Source of the DNA: an uncultured Acidimicrobiaceae bacterium
GTDB taxonomy: Bacteria > Actinomycetota > Acidimicrobiia > Acidimicrobiales > RAAP-2
Assembly: GCA_937975915.1 (NCBI GenBank)
Contig: CALJTY010000030.1
Coordinates: 186,001-250,000 of the forward strand
Reading direction: 5' to 3'
Length of the DNA: 64,000 bases
Position numbers and translations under genes: made by a program. The notes under the pieces were generated by a model, which did not search any database, had not been told where the DNA came from, and worked only from the letters and a program-made list of their open reading frames with translations. This document shows positions 8,834 to 18,070 of this stretch, in pieces (position 1 is the first letter of the stretch; every line of letters begins with the position of its first letter).

Positions 8834-10840
8834 CGTTGGTGGGTCCCAGTTAGGGGACGGTGCAACTTCCTTGGCTTCAGTCGTAACCTTTGTCGTTCCG
8901 ATGCCACTGAGTGCACTTACAGTTTTAGTTCCACTTGGCCACACTGGCTCACCGTGAGCTTCATCGATCAATTTTGCGGCAGTATCACCGTCAATTGTTT
9001 CGTGTTCTAGAAGTGAGCGTGTAAGAGCTTCGAGGCCTCTGCGGTGAAGTGTCAATACCTCGATTGCTCGGGCCTCTTGTTCACGCAAGATCCGTTCAAC
9101 TTCATCGTCAACGATTTCTGCAGTGTGCTCTGAGTAGTCTTTGGTCGACATAAGTCCGTCACCGAGGAAAACCTGCTGGTGTCCACCCCAGGCCATTGGC
9201 CCAATTTCCTTAGACATTCCCCATTCGGTAACCATGCGTCGCGCGAGCTCAGTGTTGCGCTGTAGGTCATCTGCAGCACCTGTTGAAAGGTCGCCGTAGA
9301 CCAAAAGCTCGGCCACTCTTCCACCCATGCGCATGCAGAGAGAGTCTTCGAGGTGGTTGCGTCCCATGATGTGGCGGTCTTCTTCAGGAAGGGTCATCGT
9401 TACTCCGAGAGCCATTCCACGAGGAATAATCGTGATCTTGTGCAGTGGGTCAGTCTTTTCGAGAACATAAGCAAGCAGTGCGTGGCCACTTTCGTGAAAC
9501 GCAATACGCTCGCGCTCATCATCTTGTAGAACCATTGAATCGCGCTGGGCTCCCATGAGAACACGGTCACGTGCGGATTCAAAGTCCTGCATGTTGATTG
9601 TTTTTGAGTCTCGTCGAACGGCGTGAAGCGCTGATTCATTTACGAGGTTTGCCAGGTCAGCACCACTCATTCCTGGAGTTCCACGAGCCACCATAGAAAG
9701 GTCAACTGATCCGTCCAGTGGCTTGTCCTTTGAGTGCACTTGAAGAATAGGAAGACGTTCATCAAGGTCGGGGAGAGGAACGACGATCTGACGGTCGAAT
9801 CTACCTGGACGAAGAAGTGCTGGGTCTAGAACGTCTGGACGGTTTGTTGCCGCCATAACAACGATGCCGACAGTTGGATCGAATCCATCCATCTCGCTCA
9901 GCATTTGATTAAGCGTTTGTTCGCGCTCATCGTGCCCACCACCAACGCCAGCGCCACGCTTGCGGCCGATGGAGTCGATTTCGTCAACGAAAATAATTGC
10001 TGGAGCTGCCTTGCGTGCTGTTGCGAAGAGGTCGCGAACACGTGATGCTCCTACACCGACAAACATCTCCATGAAGTCAGAACCTGAAACTGAGAAGAAT
10101 GGAACTCCTGCTTCTCCGGCAACAGCGCGAGCGAGCATGGTCTTCCCGGTTCCGGGAGGGCCAACGAGCAAAATTCCCTTTGGGATCAATGCACCAATTG
10201 CCTTATAGCGATCTGGGAACTTCAAAAATTCGACGACTTCACTGATTTCTTGCTTCACGCCAAGGTAGCCAGCCACGTCGGCGAACGTCGTTGCAGGGCG
10301 GTCCTTGTTGAACTGCTTTGCCTTGGACTTACCAACGGACATCATTCCGTTCATTTGTCCTTTGGCTTGGCGGCTTGCGAAGAACATAAAGCCACCGAAA
10401 ATGATTATCCAAATGAGGTAGGGCGCGAACGTTGCGAGGAAACCATTGGAGTTAACGAATACAACGGCCACGTTGTTTGTACGTAGTGTTTCAATTTCAG
10501 TTGACAGAACTGGAATTGGTCCATTCGTCCTGTAATTGGTGCCATTAGTGAGTTGCCCAGTAATAACTCCATTGGTGTTATTTACATTTGCGGAAACCAC
10601 TTCAGAGCGACTTGCACTTTGAAGCAACTTTGAATAGTCAATTGTCTTTACTTGCTTGTTCGAAAAGAATGAAGGGATAATCAAGATGCCCAGGATGAAG
10701 ATCACCATTGCAATGGTGATGAATCGCCTACGTGAATCAGGCGTCATTGGCTTCTTGCCCTTAGGCATGAGCTTTGATAGTCCAGTTTTTTCTTTTTCAG
10801 GTGTGGTCACGCCTTCCAATCTAGAGGTCATTTGTGACAT
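8819..10840 (-). CDS. ftsH: ATP-dependent zinc metalloprotease FtsH
   Basis: 673 residues. A first membrane helix lies at about 39-58 and a second at about 139-155, with a small outer domain between. The AAA+ domain has Walker A GPPGTGKT (227-234), Walker B IIFVDEID (282-289) and the second region of homology with NRPD and RPGRFDR. The zinc site is HESGH (449-453), with the later metal-binding Asp in the LSTGAADDL region (about 518-526). FtsH degrades misfolded and regulatory membrane proteins. It faces away from the CPBP protease gene across a 47-bp divergent gap. The start at 10840 gives MSQM; the ATG three codons later is also possible. The family call is certain. Confidence 0.97.
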   Translation of the reverse strand: MSQMTSRLEGVTTPEKEKTGLSKLMPKGKKPMTPDSRRRFITIAMVIFILGILIIPSFFSNKQVKTIDYSKLLQSASRSEVVSANVNNTNGVITGQLTNGTNYRTNGPIPVLSTEIETLRTNNVAVVFVNSNGFLATFAPYLIWIIIFGGFMFFASRQAKGQMNGMMSVGKSKAKQFNKDRPATTFADVAGYLGVKQEISEVVEFLKFPDRYKAIGALIPKGILLVGPPGTGKTMLARAVAGEAGVPFFSVSGSDFMEMFVGVGASRVRDLFATARKAAPAIIFVDEIDSIGRKRGAGVGGGHDEREQTLNQMLSEMDGFDPTVGIVVMAATNRPDVLDPALLRPGRFDRQIVVPLPDLDERLPILQVHSKDKPLDGSVDLSMVARGTPGMSGADLANLVNESALHAVRRDSKTINMQDFESARDRVLMGAQRDSMVLQDDERERIAFHESGHALLAYVLEKTDPLHKITIIPRGMALGVTMTLPEEDRHIMGRNHLEDSLCMRMGGRVAELLVYGDLSTGAADDLQRNTELARRMVTEWGMSKEIGPMAWGGHQQVFLGDGLMSTKDYSEHTAEIVDDEVERILREQEARAIEVLTLHRRGLEALTRSLLEHETIDGDTAAKLIDEAHGEPVWPSGTKTVSALSGIGTTKVTTEAKEVAPSPNWDPPTLPTV

Positions 10841-10873
10841 TCGATTTGGCCCTGTGCATAACTCCAGACTTGT

Positions 10874-10879
10874 TAGCGT
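10874..10879 (+). promoter_or_regulatory. -10 element of the CPBP protease operon (leaderless type)
   Basis: TAGCGT ends 8 bases before ATG 10888. No ribosome-binding site is present. It lies in the 47-bp region between the divergent ftsH and CPBP genes. Confidence 0.45.
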
Positions 10880-10887
10880 TGTGAGAT

Positions 10888-11637
10888 ATGACTACTGGGC
10901 CAACAAAGGAAAATAACGCTAATCCCCGCGTTATTACGATTTTGCTGGCCTGTCTCGTTGGCTTCGTCGCTGGCCAGTTGCTTGTGACATTGTTTGCCAG
11001 CATCCTCAACGCGACTCTTCACTTTCCAGGCGGTTTTAGCGCTCTGGTGAAGTCTCCGAAACCGCCGTACTGGTTCACTTTGTGTGGTCTGGTGGGGCTC
11101 TGGTGCGGATTTGGGGCAACAGTGCTCTACGCAAAGTTCTCTGCAGGGCTCTCACTTCCAAGGAGTTTGTTTGTTTTAAAAGCATCAGATGGAATCTACG
11201 TAGTACTAGGTATTGCGAGCCAGTTACTAATTGATGCTGCGTATTGGCCATTTCATTTTAAAAACATGAATAAACCTGTTGAACACATCTTTGGATCTGT
11301 TCATGGTTCGATGTTTGTACTTCTTGCTCTTATGACGACATTCGCGGCGCCATTGGTTGAAGAACTTCTTTTTCGAGGTGTGGTGTTTCGATCACTCGAC
11401 GCCACATTCTCAAATGTGTCTCAGAAGTTTGGCTCCTACGCCGCAATGGCGATTAGTGCGTTTATTTTTGCAATTGCTCACGCCGAGCTGCTTCAATTCG
11501 CTGGTCTCTTTGCACTTGGAATGGTGCTTTCATACATTGTCAAAAAAACCAGCCGACTCACTCCAAGTATTTTGACGCACATGTCTTTTAACGCCGTTGC
11601 TTTAGTGGGCTTGCTCCTTCAGAGGTCAGGTCACTAG
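10888..11637 (+). CDS. CPBP family intramembrane metalloprotease (Abi/Rce1-like)
   Basis: 249 residues, with about six hydrophobic helices. Motif 1 of the CPBP family is clear (EELLFRGVVFRSL, about 157-169). A later HAELLQF and an SILTHMSFNAVAL segment provide the other conserved residues (His, then HxxxN). These membrane glutamate proteases process prenylated or other membrane proteins, or act in self-immunity. The gene shares its last base(s) with the GT-C-like gene downstream (stop TAG at 11635-11637, GTG at 11637), so the two are one operon. The target protein is unknown. Confidence 0.85.
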   Translation: MTTGPTKENNANPRVITILLACLVGFVAGQLLVTLFASILNATLHFPGGFSALVKSPKPPYWFTLCGLVGLWCGFGATVLYAKFSAGLSLPRSLFVLKASDGIYVVLGIASQLLIDAAYWPFHFKNMNKPVEHIFGSVHGSMFVLLALMTTFAAPLVEELLFRGVVFRSLDATFSNVSQKFGSYAAMAISAFIFAIAHAELLQFAGLFALGMVLSYIVKKTSRLTPSILTHMSFNAVALVGLLLQRSGH

Positions 11638-13982
11638 TGGTGAAACAGCTACGTGATTTCTTTACACCGGTGCGAGTGCTTGAAAGTGTTGTCGTGCTCA
11701 TGGTTATTTTTGTCACCGTTTGGACAATGCATCCATCACTCATCTTTTCTACTTCAACAGTTACTGGTGGCGACACTGGAGCGCACTTGGCGTTACCAGC
11801 TTTTTTGAAGTCACAGGGGAGCTTGCTGCATCTAACACCTTGGTATCCAGGTTGGTTTAATGGAATGCCGGCCTACACCTATTACTTTGTCTTGCCTGAT
11901 TACTTCGCCGTGCTTGCAAGTTACGTAATTAATTTTGCAATTGCCTTCAAGCTTGTAACGATTCTTGGCTCAGTGTTAATGCCTATTGCTGCATTCATCA
12001 TGGCCAAGTTATTTAGGGCTCCACGACCAGTGCCTGCCGCACTCGCGGTCGCGACGCTGCCCTTCTTATTTGATGCTTCGTTCACCATTGATGGGGGAAA
12101 CCTCTTTTCAACAATGGCCGGTGAGTACGCGTTTTCTTTGTCCCTCGCTCTGTCACTACTAACAATTGGTTTCTTTGCCAAAGGAGTCAGGACTGGCCGA
12201 GGGTACTGGAAAGCAGCCACTGCCCTGAGTGCCACTATGGCTTCTCACGTATTGCCCTGGTTCTTCTGTGTTGCAGCCATTGCAGTCCTTGTTATTTTTG
12301 AATTACTTGCTCGAAGAGGGTTAGGCGCAAAAGAAGAAGATGCCATTGTGCCCGGCGACTTCGCTAGGCCAGTTCGATTCTCATTCTGGGCGGGACTACT
12401 TTCACTGCTGATTTCTGCTTGGTGGTTAGTGCCATTTTTAACTTCGCAGGCCTACGCGAATTCAATGGGCTACGTGAATGACAACGTCAGCTCTCTTCAT
12501 GAAATCTTTAGCCACCTGGGTTGGTTTACGTCCACCGGTGCGCCAGCAGGCGACCGGTGGGTGATCATTATCGCCGCAGTTGCATTCGTTGTTGCATTTA
12601 TTGTCAGAGACCGACTCGGAATGATCCTTTCAACACTTGCTGGCGTTTCACTTCTTGGATTTATCTTTGATCCACAGAGTGTCATCTGGAATGAACGAAT
12701 TGTTCCGTTCTGGTTTCTAACGATTCACTTAAGTGCCGGCTGGCTTTTTGGTTATCTGCTTTCTAAGTGGATTGAACGAAAGCCGAAACTACGCATCTCC
12801 AGCGACATTAGCGAAGAAGAGATTGAAGAACTAGAAATTGATCATTTCGATGATGGTCAAGAGCGAACCATCAGAAGGACGCTTAACGCTACGTTGCTGG
12901 TTGCTCTGCTCGGACTTGGCACAACGCTTCCAGGACTAATTGCGCCTGTTGCTTCTGCACTTCATCTCAATGTTTCGGGTAATCAAGTTGGCGTATGGGC
13001 CCAGTGGAACTATTCGGGGTACCAAGCGAAGTCTGGCTGGAATGAATACCAGGACATCATGACAACAATGAAGTCAGTTTCTGCTGAGTATGGATGCGGT
13101 AATGCAATGTGGGAATACGCATCGGGAGAAGATCGCTTCGGAACACCTGAGGCACTCATGCTCTTGCCGTATTGGACAGATAACTGTGTTGGTTCAATGG
13201 AAGGTCTGTTCTTTGAAACCTCCGCAACAACGCCGTATCACTTCATTAACCAATCAGAGCTGAGCGTTGCACCAAGCAACGCTCAGGTTGGACTTAACTA
13301 CGGATCCGTGAATGTTGCTCTCGGTGTGCAGCACTTACAAATGCTTGGTGTGAAGTACTACATGGCCTTTTCACCAACCATCATTGCGCAGGCGAGCGTT
13401 AATCCTTCTCTGAAGTTGATCGCGACTACTAAGTCCTGGCCATCACCAGGTGTGAAGTGGAGCATTTATCTCATCAAGGACAGTCCGGTTGTGCAGTCGC
13501 TTGTAACCTCACCCGTAGTTGTTGAAAACATTGCAGGTCGTACGCAGTGGCTGGACGCCAGTCAACAGTGGTACAACACACCACTGCTTTGGGGGCAACT
13601 AATTGCTAGCAGCGGTCCAAGTAACTGGCCGCGAGTGAAATCCATGAGTTCACTGCCGGCAATTTCGAATGGTAAGTCAGTGACGCCTACGACCGTTAGC
13701 AATGTCGTGCAAACGTCACAGTCAATTTCATTCCACGTGAGCAAGATTGGTACACCGGTACTCGTGAAGATTTCATACTTCCCGCGTTGGCATGCAACTG
13801 GAGCCACGGGGCCGTTCCGAGTAAGCCCCAATGAGATGGTTGTGATACCAACATCACATGATGTTTCGCTCGTCTATGGTCAACGAACCGAACTTGGTGC
13901 AGTGCTCACGGGCATAACGATTTTTACTGGACTGGCGAGTGCATTTATTCGTTCAAGATGGCGTCGTAAGTCATCCAAGTAG
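11637..13982 (+). CDS. Polytopic membrane protein, putative GT-C fold glycosyltransferase
   Basis: 781 residues. The first helix (about 15-30) is followed by an acidic loop motif TGGDTGAHLALP, the place where GT-C enzymes keep their catalytic Asp. About ten further hydrophobic helices follow up to residue 440, with a cytoplasmic acidic loop (EEEIEELEIDHFDD) near 400. A large, probably outer domain (about 440-750) and a last helix with a basic tail (RSRWRRK) complete it. The layout resembles PTPS-related/arabinofuranosyl-transferase-like proteins. It lies between CPBP (1-bp overlap) and manB, which fits a polyprenyl-phosphomannose-type glycosyltransferase. That donor is inference. Confidence 0.62.
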   Translation: MVKQLRDFFTPVRVLESVVVLMVIFVTVWTMHPSLIFSTSTVTGGDTGAHLALPAFLKSQGSLLHLTPWYPGWFNGMPAYTYYFVLPDYFAVLASYVINFAIAFKLVTILGSVLMPIAAFIMAKLFRAPRPVPAALAVATLPFLFDASFTIDGGNLFSTMAGEYAFSLSLALSLLTIGFFAKGVRTGRGYWKAATALSATMASHVLPWFFCVAAIAVLVIFELLARRGLGAKEEDAIVPGDFARPVRFSFWAGLLSLLISAWWLVPFLTSQAYANSMGYVNDNVSSLHEIFSHLGWFTSTGAPAGDRWVIIIAAVAFVVAFIVRDRLGMILSTLAGVSLLGFIFDPQSVIWNERIVPFWFLTIHLSAGWLFGYLLSKWIERKPKLRISSDISEEEIEELEIDHFDDGQERTIRRTLNATLLVALLGLGTTLPGLIAPVASALHLNVSGNQVGVWAQWNYSGYQAKSGWNEYQDIMTTMKSVSAEYGCGNAMWEYASGEDRFGTPEALMLLPYWTDNCVGSMEGLFFETSATTPYHFINQSELSVAPSNAQVGLNYGSVNVALGVQHLQMLGVKYYMAFSPTIIAQASVNPSLKLIATTKSWPSPGVKWSIYLIKDSPVVQSLVTSPVVVENIAGRTQWLDASQQWYNTPLLWGQLIASSGPSNWPRVKSMSSLPAISNGKSVTPTTVSNVVQTSQSISFHVSKIGTPVLVKISYFPRWHATGATGPFRVSPNEMVVIPTSHDVSLVYGQRTELGAVLTGITIFTGLASAFIRSRWRRKSSK

Positions 13983-13985
13983 AGT
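13980..13985 (+). promoter_or_regulatory. Possible internal -10 element before manB
   Basis: TAGAGT overlaps the stop of the preceding gene and ends 8 bases before GTG 13994. No ribosome-binding site is visible. It may give manB its own leaderless transcript; a chance match is possible. Confidence 0.3.
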
Positions 13986-13993
13986 GTTAAGTC

Positions 13994-15340
13994 GTGGACA
14001 CGACGAAAATCTTCAAGGCGTATGACGTTCGAGGAACTTACCCGGACCAATTAAACGACCGCTTGGCTCGAGCCATTGGCTCAGCATTCGCGAAGTTCGT
14101 TAATTCACCACGCATTGTTATTGCACGCGACATGCGCCCATCTGGTGTGACCATGTGCGCTGCCTTTGCTGAAGGGGCGAGAAGCATGGGGGTCGAAGTG
14201 ATTGACCTTGGACTTGCTTCGACGGACTTTCTATATTTCGCAGCTGGCCACTTGGACGCCCCAGGCGCCATGTTCACTGCTTCGCACAACCCAGCCCAGT
14301 ACAACGGCATCAAAATGTGTCTAGCTGGCGCTAAGCCAATTGGCGTTGAGAGTGGGCTCGTTGAGATTGAGGCTTGGGCTAATGAGTTCTACGAGACTCC
14401 AGCTACGGGCGCACTTGCTTCATATAGCGAACTCGATTTGATGGGTGAGTGGGTGAAGCACGTTCTTTCATTCGCCGATAGTTCAAAATTCCGCCCACTC
14501 AAAATTGTGGCTGATACCGCAAACGGAATGGGTGGTTTTATTGCTCCAAAGATTTTTGCCGGCCTGCCATTTGATGTCGAAATCATCTACGAAGAGCTTG
14601 ATGGAACCTTCCCTAATCACCCGGCTGATCCACTTGACGCAAAAAACCTCGTTGACTTACAAAAGCGCGTGCTCGAAGTGGGCGCAGACATTGGACTCGC
14701 TTTTGATGGTGACGCAGACCGCGTTTTCTTGATCGATGAAAAGGCGCAACCAATCTCTGGTTCAACAACCACAGCAATGGTTGCTGCAGCGATGCTGAGG
14801 AAGAATCCAGGCGCCACAATCCTCTATAACTTGATCTGTTCAAAGTCGGTTCCAGCCGTTATCGCTGAAGGTGGTGGAAAAGCTGTGAGGACTCGCGTGG
14901 GTCACAGTTACATCAAGCAACAAATGGCTGAAACTGGTGCAGTATTCGGAGGGGAACACTCGGGTCACTATTACTACCGCGACAATTACCGTGCAGATTC
15001 AGGCATCATCACGGCAATGGTTGTGTTGCAACTACTCAGTGAGTCCGACCTCGCGCTCTCTGAGTTAGTCGCCCCCTTCAACCGCTTCGCCGCTTCTGGG
15101 GAAATCAACACCGTGGTTGCCAGCCCAGCTAACAGCGTGGCAGTAATTGCGCAGAAGCTAAAGGAACAGGGCGTTAACGTTGACATGCTTGACGGAATGA
15201 CTGCAGATTACGGAACATGGTGGTTCAATTTACGTCCATCAAATACTGAGCCCCTGCTACGCCTTAATGTTGAAGCACCGAATGAAAAAGAATGTCAACA
15301 GCGTGTTGACGAAGTTCTACAAATGATTAAAGAGGTTTGA
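13994..15340 (+). CDS. manB: Phosphomannomutase/phosphoglucomutase ManB
   Basis: 448 residues of the alpha-D-phosphohexomutase family. The catalytic phosphoserine motif TASHNP lies at 95-100 (Ser97), the magnesium loop FDGDADR at 237-243, the sugar-binding GEHSGH at 320-325 and the phosphate-binding RPSNTEP at 414-420. It interconverts mannose-6-phosphate and mannose-1-phosphate, the first committed step to GDP-mannose. The adjacent Trm112-like gene 3 bp downstream repeats the conserved actinobacterial manB neighbourhood. Together with rmd it points to a supply of GDP-mannose and GDP-rhamnose for the glycosyltransferases in this region. Confidence 0.95.
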   Translation: MDTTKIFKAYDVRGTYPDQLNDRLARAIGSAFAKFVNSPRIVIARDMRPSGVTMCAAFAEGARSMGVEVIDLGLASTDFLYFAAGHLDAPGAMFTASHNPAQYNGIKMCLAGAKPIGVESGLVEIEAWANEFYETPATGALASYSELDLMGEWVKHVLSFADSSKFRPLKIVADTANGMGGFIAPKIFAGLPFDVEIIYEELDGTFPNHPADPLDAKNLVDLQKRVLEVGADIGLAFDGDADRVFLIDEKAQPISGSTTTAMVAAAMLRKNPGATILYNLICSKSVPAVIAEGGGKAVRTRVGHSYIKQQMAETGAVFGGEHSGHYYYRDNYRADSGIITAMVVLQLLSESDLALSELVAPFNRFAASGEINTVVASPANSVAVIAQKLKEQGVNVDMLDGMTADYGTWWFNLRPSNTEPLLRLNVEAPNEKECQQRVDEVLQMIKEV

Positions 15341-15343
15341 CCA

Positions 15344-15568
15344 ATGGCACTAGATAGTTTCCTTCTTGAAGTACTTGAAGACCCAACTGACCACGGAACA
15401 CTTCTTTACATTGAGAGCGCCAGTGTTCTTTACAACCCACGCAAAAAGATTGCTTATGAAGTGCGCGGAGCGATTCCAGTGCTGCTTCCTGACGAATCTC
15501 GCCCAGCAACTGATGCAGAGGACAACGCGTGGACCAGCGACGCCACTGGCGTTACAACTGGTCGTTAG
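15344..15568 (+). CDS. Trm112-like protein
   Basis: 74 residues. The pattern LLEVLEDPTDHGTLLYI ... YEVRGAIPVLLPDE is that of the small Trm112 fold; the usual zinc cysteines (CP.C) are absent here (DPTDHG instead). In other organisms Trm112 activates methyltransferases; in actinobacteria a homologue follows manB and its role is unclear. It starts 3 bp after manB and ends with a 4-bp stop overlap (TTAG) with the convergent P450 gene. Confidence 0.82.
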   Translation: MALDSFLLEVLEDPTDHGTLLYIESASVLYNPRKKIAYEVRGAIPVLLPDESRPATDAEDNAWTSDATGVTTGR

Positions 15569-16791
15569 TTCTTCGTTACCTTTAGTGGGACCGTCTTCGG
15601 GCCCCAAATAGCCAGACGTCCGTGCTTCCATGTTGGTGAAGCATCCGGTGCAACTTCTGACCACGTTTCTACAAAAACCTGCAAAGCCTCTTGAAGTTCT
15701 GCGCGAGCAAGAGCTGCACCCAGACAGTGGTGAATGCCGCTCGAGAAGGTCAAGTGGTTCCGCGCATCAGACCTGGTGACGTCAAAGTCATCAGCAGTGT
15801 CAAATTCACTAGCGTCACGATTCGCTGACGAAAGAGAGAACGTAATTAATTGACCGGGTGAGAAAATGACATCACGGTATTCGAACTCTTCAGCGACTTG
15901 GCGAATAACGGTGCGAATTGGATTCACGTAACGAAGAGATTCTTCAACAGTGTTAGCAATCAACTCGTTATCGTTTCGAAGTTGACTCCAGGTTTCTGGA
16001 CGCTCCGCCAGAAGTGAAATCATGATGCCGAGCTGGTTCCTTGTGGTGTCAGTTCCTGCAGCAATCATTCCTTGCACCAGGCCGACGAGCTCGTCAGTTG
16101 AGAGTCGGTCGCCCTCTTCTTCAACTTGGATCAGGGCACTGAGGAGATCGTTACCGAGATTGGCTCTGCGCTCTTCGATGAGGTTGAGACAGTAGGTACG
16201 AAAGTCACCCATGGCGTCAACGAATTCCTGTTCACGTCCAATGATGAGGGGAGACCATCTAATGAAGAGCAGATCTGCCCAGTAGCTAAAGAGGTCCCAG
16301 TCTTTTTCTGCGACACCAACTTGGTGACAAATAACAGCAATTGGGTACTCATTAAAGGCTGCTTGAAACTCAAATGATGTCGAGTCTCCAGATTCGTGAA
16401 CTTTTCCGAGGACGTTTTGCACGTAGTCACGCATGAATGGACGGAGCTCATCAATAGCTTTTGCGGAGAACGGGCGAGCAACGAGTCTGCGAAGGCGATT
16501 GTGATCTTCGCCCTCAGCGCTCAAAATTCCATTGCTGTCATCGAGCTGGTCTAGGGCCGTGCCCGTTCCAGCAATCAGCTTTCCAACGAGTTGTGATGCT
16601 TGGTGAAGGCGACGTTCACGCAGTAATGAAATTGAATCATCGTGCGTTACGACGCTGTAGCCAAAACTGGTTTTTCCAATCCAGTTTTGGCTACGTTGCC
16701 GTGCAACTTCTTCGAGGTATTCCTCGCGTGAAGGGTTGTCGCTTAAGTCTTTGGCTTCAGCTAGGGCTAAATCCTCGACCCGCGTTGCCAT
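15565..16791 (-). CDS. Cytochrome P450
   Basis: 408 residues, the normal size for a soluble bacterial P450. The I-helix oxygen-binding motif is AGTDTT (245-250), the ExxR motif is ESLR (284-287), and the heme loop is FSSGIHHCLG (349-358) with the thiolate ligand Cys356. It is transcribed after the thiolase gene, sharing one base with it. That pairing suggests oxidation of a lipid, sterol or other hydrophobic acid feeding beta-oxidation, as in actinobacterial CYP families; the substrate itself is not deducible. No ferredoxin or reductase gene lies beside it. Confidence 0.95.
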   Translation of the reverse strand: MATRVEDLALAEAKDLSDNPSREEYLEEVARQRSQNWIGKTSFGYSVVTHDDSISLLRERRLHQASQLVGKLIAGTGTALDQLDDSNGILSAEGEDHNRLRRLVARPFSAKAIDELRPFMRDYVQNVLGKVHESGDSTSFEFQAAFNEYPIAVICHQVGVAEKDWDLFSYWADLLFIRWSPLIIGREQEFVDAMGDFRTYCLNLIEERRANLGNDLLSALIQVEEEGDRLSTDELVGLVQGMIAAGTDTTRNQLGIMISLLAERPETWSQLRNDNELIANTVEESLRYVNPIRTVIRQVAEEFEYRDVIFSPGQLITFSLSSANRDASEFDTADDFDVTRSDARNHLTFSSGIHHCLGAALARAELQEALQVFVETWSEVAPDASPTWKHGRLAIWGPKTVPLKVTKN

Positions 16792-17999
16792 TAGTTCAGG
16801 CGCTCAACGATCATTGCCATTCCTTGGCCACCACCGACGCACATTGTTTCCATTCCGAAACGCTTGCCTGAGTCTTCAAGGGAGTTGATGAGTGTTGTCA
16901 TGATGCGTGCACCAGTCATTCCAAATGGGTGACCAAGAGCAATTCCACCACCGCGGATGTTTAGCTTCTCCATAGGGATTCCGAGGTGCTTGGCACTTGG
17001 AAGAACTTGAGCAGCGAACGCTTCGTTAATTTCAACGAGGTCGATCTGGTCAATTGTCATGCCCGCACGCTTAAGTGCCTGACGGCAAGCTTCGATTGGA
17101 CCGAGTCCCATTATTTCTGGGTTGAGGCCAGAAACACCTGAAGCAACAATGCGAGCAAGTGGCTTAAGTCCAAGTTCCTTGGCGCGAGTGTCGCTCATTA
17201 CAACTACTGCTGCGGCACCATCGTTAAGTGGACAAGCGTTACCAGCTGTAACGCTTCCACCTTCGCGGAATACTGGAGCGAGTGAAGAAAGCTTCTCGAG
17301 TGTGGTTCCTGCACGTGGGCCGTCATCCTTTGACATAACAGTTCCGTCAGGAAGCGTGACTGGAATGATTTCACGACTAAAGAATCCGTTGTCCTGGTGT
17401 TGAACGGCGAGTTCTTGGCTTCGAACTGCGAACTCGTCCATCTCTAGACGAGAAACACCTTCTTGCTCAACAACGTTTTCTGCAGTTTGTCCCATGGCAA
17501 TGTAAATGTCAGGAAGACCAGCGGCAGGCTTCCAAGGCTCAGTAAATTTTGCCGAACGAGTTTCGGTGCGAGCAAGGGCGTCTGCGAACACTGGGTTCAT
17601 TGCCTTGCCGCTGTCAGATGTGCCTGAGCCGAAACGTGAAACAGTTTCGACACCGGCAGCGATGAATACGTCACCTTCGCCAGAGCGAATTGCGTGTGCA
17701 GCCATACGAATGGTCTGTAGTGATGAAGAGCAGTAACGGTTAACAGTTACTCCAGGAACGTTGTCGAGTCCGGCGAGAATGGCAGAAACACGCGCAATGT
17801 TGAAGCCTGCTTCACCAGCTGGCTGACCGCAACCAAGGATGAGGTCTTCAACAGTATTGGGGTCGAGTTGTGGAACTTTCTTTAGTACTTCACGCACAAC
17901 AAGTGCGGTGAGGTCATCTGGACGCATGTCAACGAGTGAACCTTTAAAGGCTCGACCAATTGGGGTACGACCGGTGGCGACGATTACGGCTTCTGGCAT
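16791..17999 (-). CDS. Acetyl-CoA C-acyltransferase (thiolase)
   Basis: 402 residues of the thiolase superfamily. The acyl-accepting Cys is C90 in NRYCSSSLQTI, the general-base His is in GHPFGMTGAR (about 357) and the second catalytic Cys is in CVGGGQGMA (about 387). The family degrades 3-ketoacyl-CoA (FadA type) or condenses acetyl-CoA. A strong ribosome-binding site (AGGAGGAG) precedes the ATG at 17999, so this transcript has a leader, unlike many neighbours. A perfect inverted repeat at 18016-18035 sits at the promoter. It is transcribed with the P450. Confidence 0.95.
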   Translation of the reverse strand: MPEAVIVATGRTPIGRAFKGSLVDMRPDDLTALVVREVLKKVPQLDPNTVEDLILGCGQPAGEAGFNIARVSAILAGLDNVPGVTVNRYCSSSLQTIRMAAHAIRSGEGDVFIAAGVETVSRFGSGTSDSGKAMNPVFADALARTETRSAKFTEPWKPAAGLPDIYIAMGQTAENVVEQEGVSRLEMDEFAVRSQELAVQHQDNGFFSREIIPVTLPDGTVMSKDDGPRAGTTLEKLSSLAPVFREGGSVTAGNACPLNDGAAAVVVMSDTRAKELGLKPLARIVASGVSGLNPEIMGLGPIEACRQALKRAGMTIDQIDLVEINEAFAAQVLPSAKHLGIPMEKLNIRGGGIALGHPFGMTGARIMTTLINSLEDSGKRFGMETMCVGGGQGMAMIVERLN

Positions 18000-18015
18000 G
18001 GGGGCTCCTCCTACA

Positions 18016-18035
18016 GAGTTACTAATTGGTAACTC
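18016..18035 (-). promoter_or_regulatory. Palindromic operator at the thiolase-P450 promoter
   Basis: GAGTTAC, a 6-base spacer and GTAACTC form a perfect 7+7 inverted repeat. It starts 16 bases before the thiolase ATG and lies just downstream of a minus-strand TATGCT -10 hexamer (18041-18046), so a bound protein would cover the transcription start. The size and TTAC..GTAA arms suit a TetR-family regulator of lipid genes; the regulator is not in the window. Confidence 0.55.
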
Positions 18036-18040
18036 GTAGG

Positions 18041-18046
18041 AGCATA
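18041..18046 (-). promoter_or_regulatory. -10 element of the thiolase-P450 operon
   Basis: TATGCT on the minus strand, about 40 bases before the thiolase ATG. The following palindrome would span the transcription start. This operon has a proper leader and a strong ribosome-binding site. Confidence 0.4.
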
Positions 18047-18070
18047 CTTAATGCGAAGGGGTGGGTGTGG

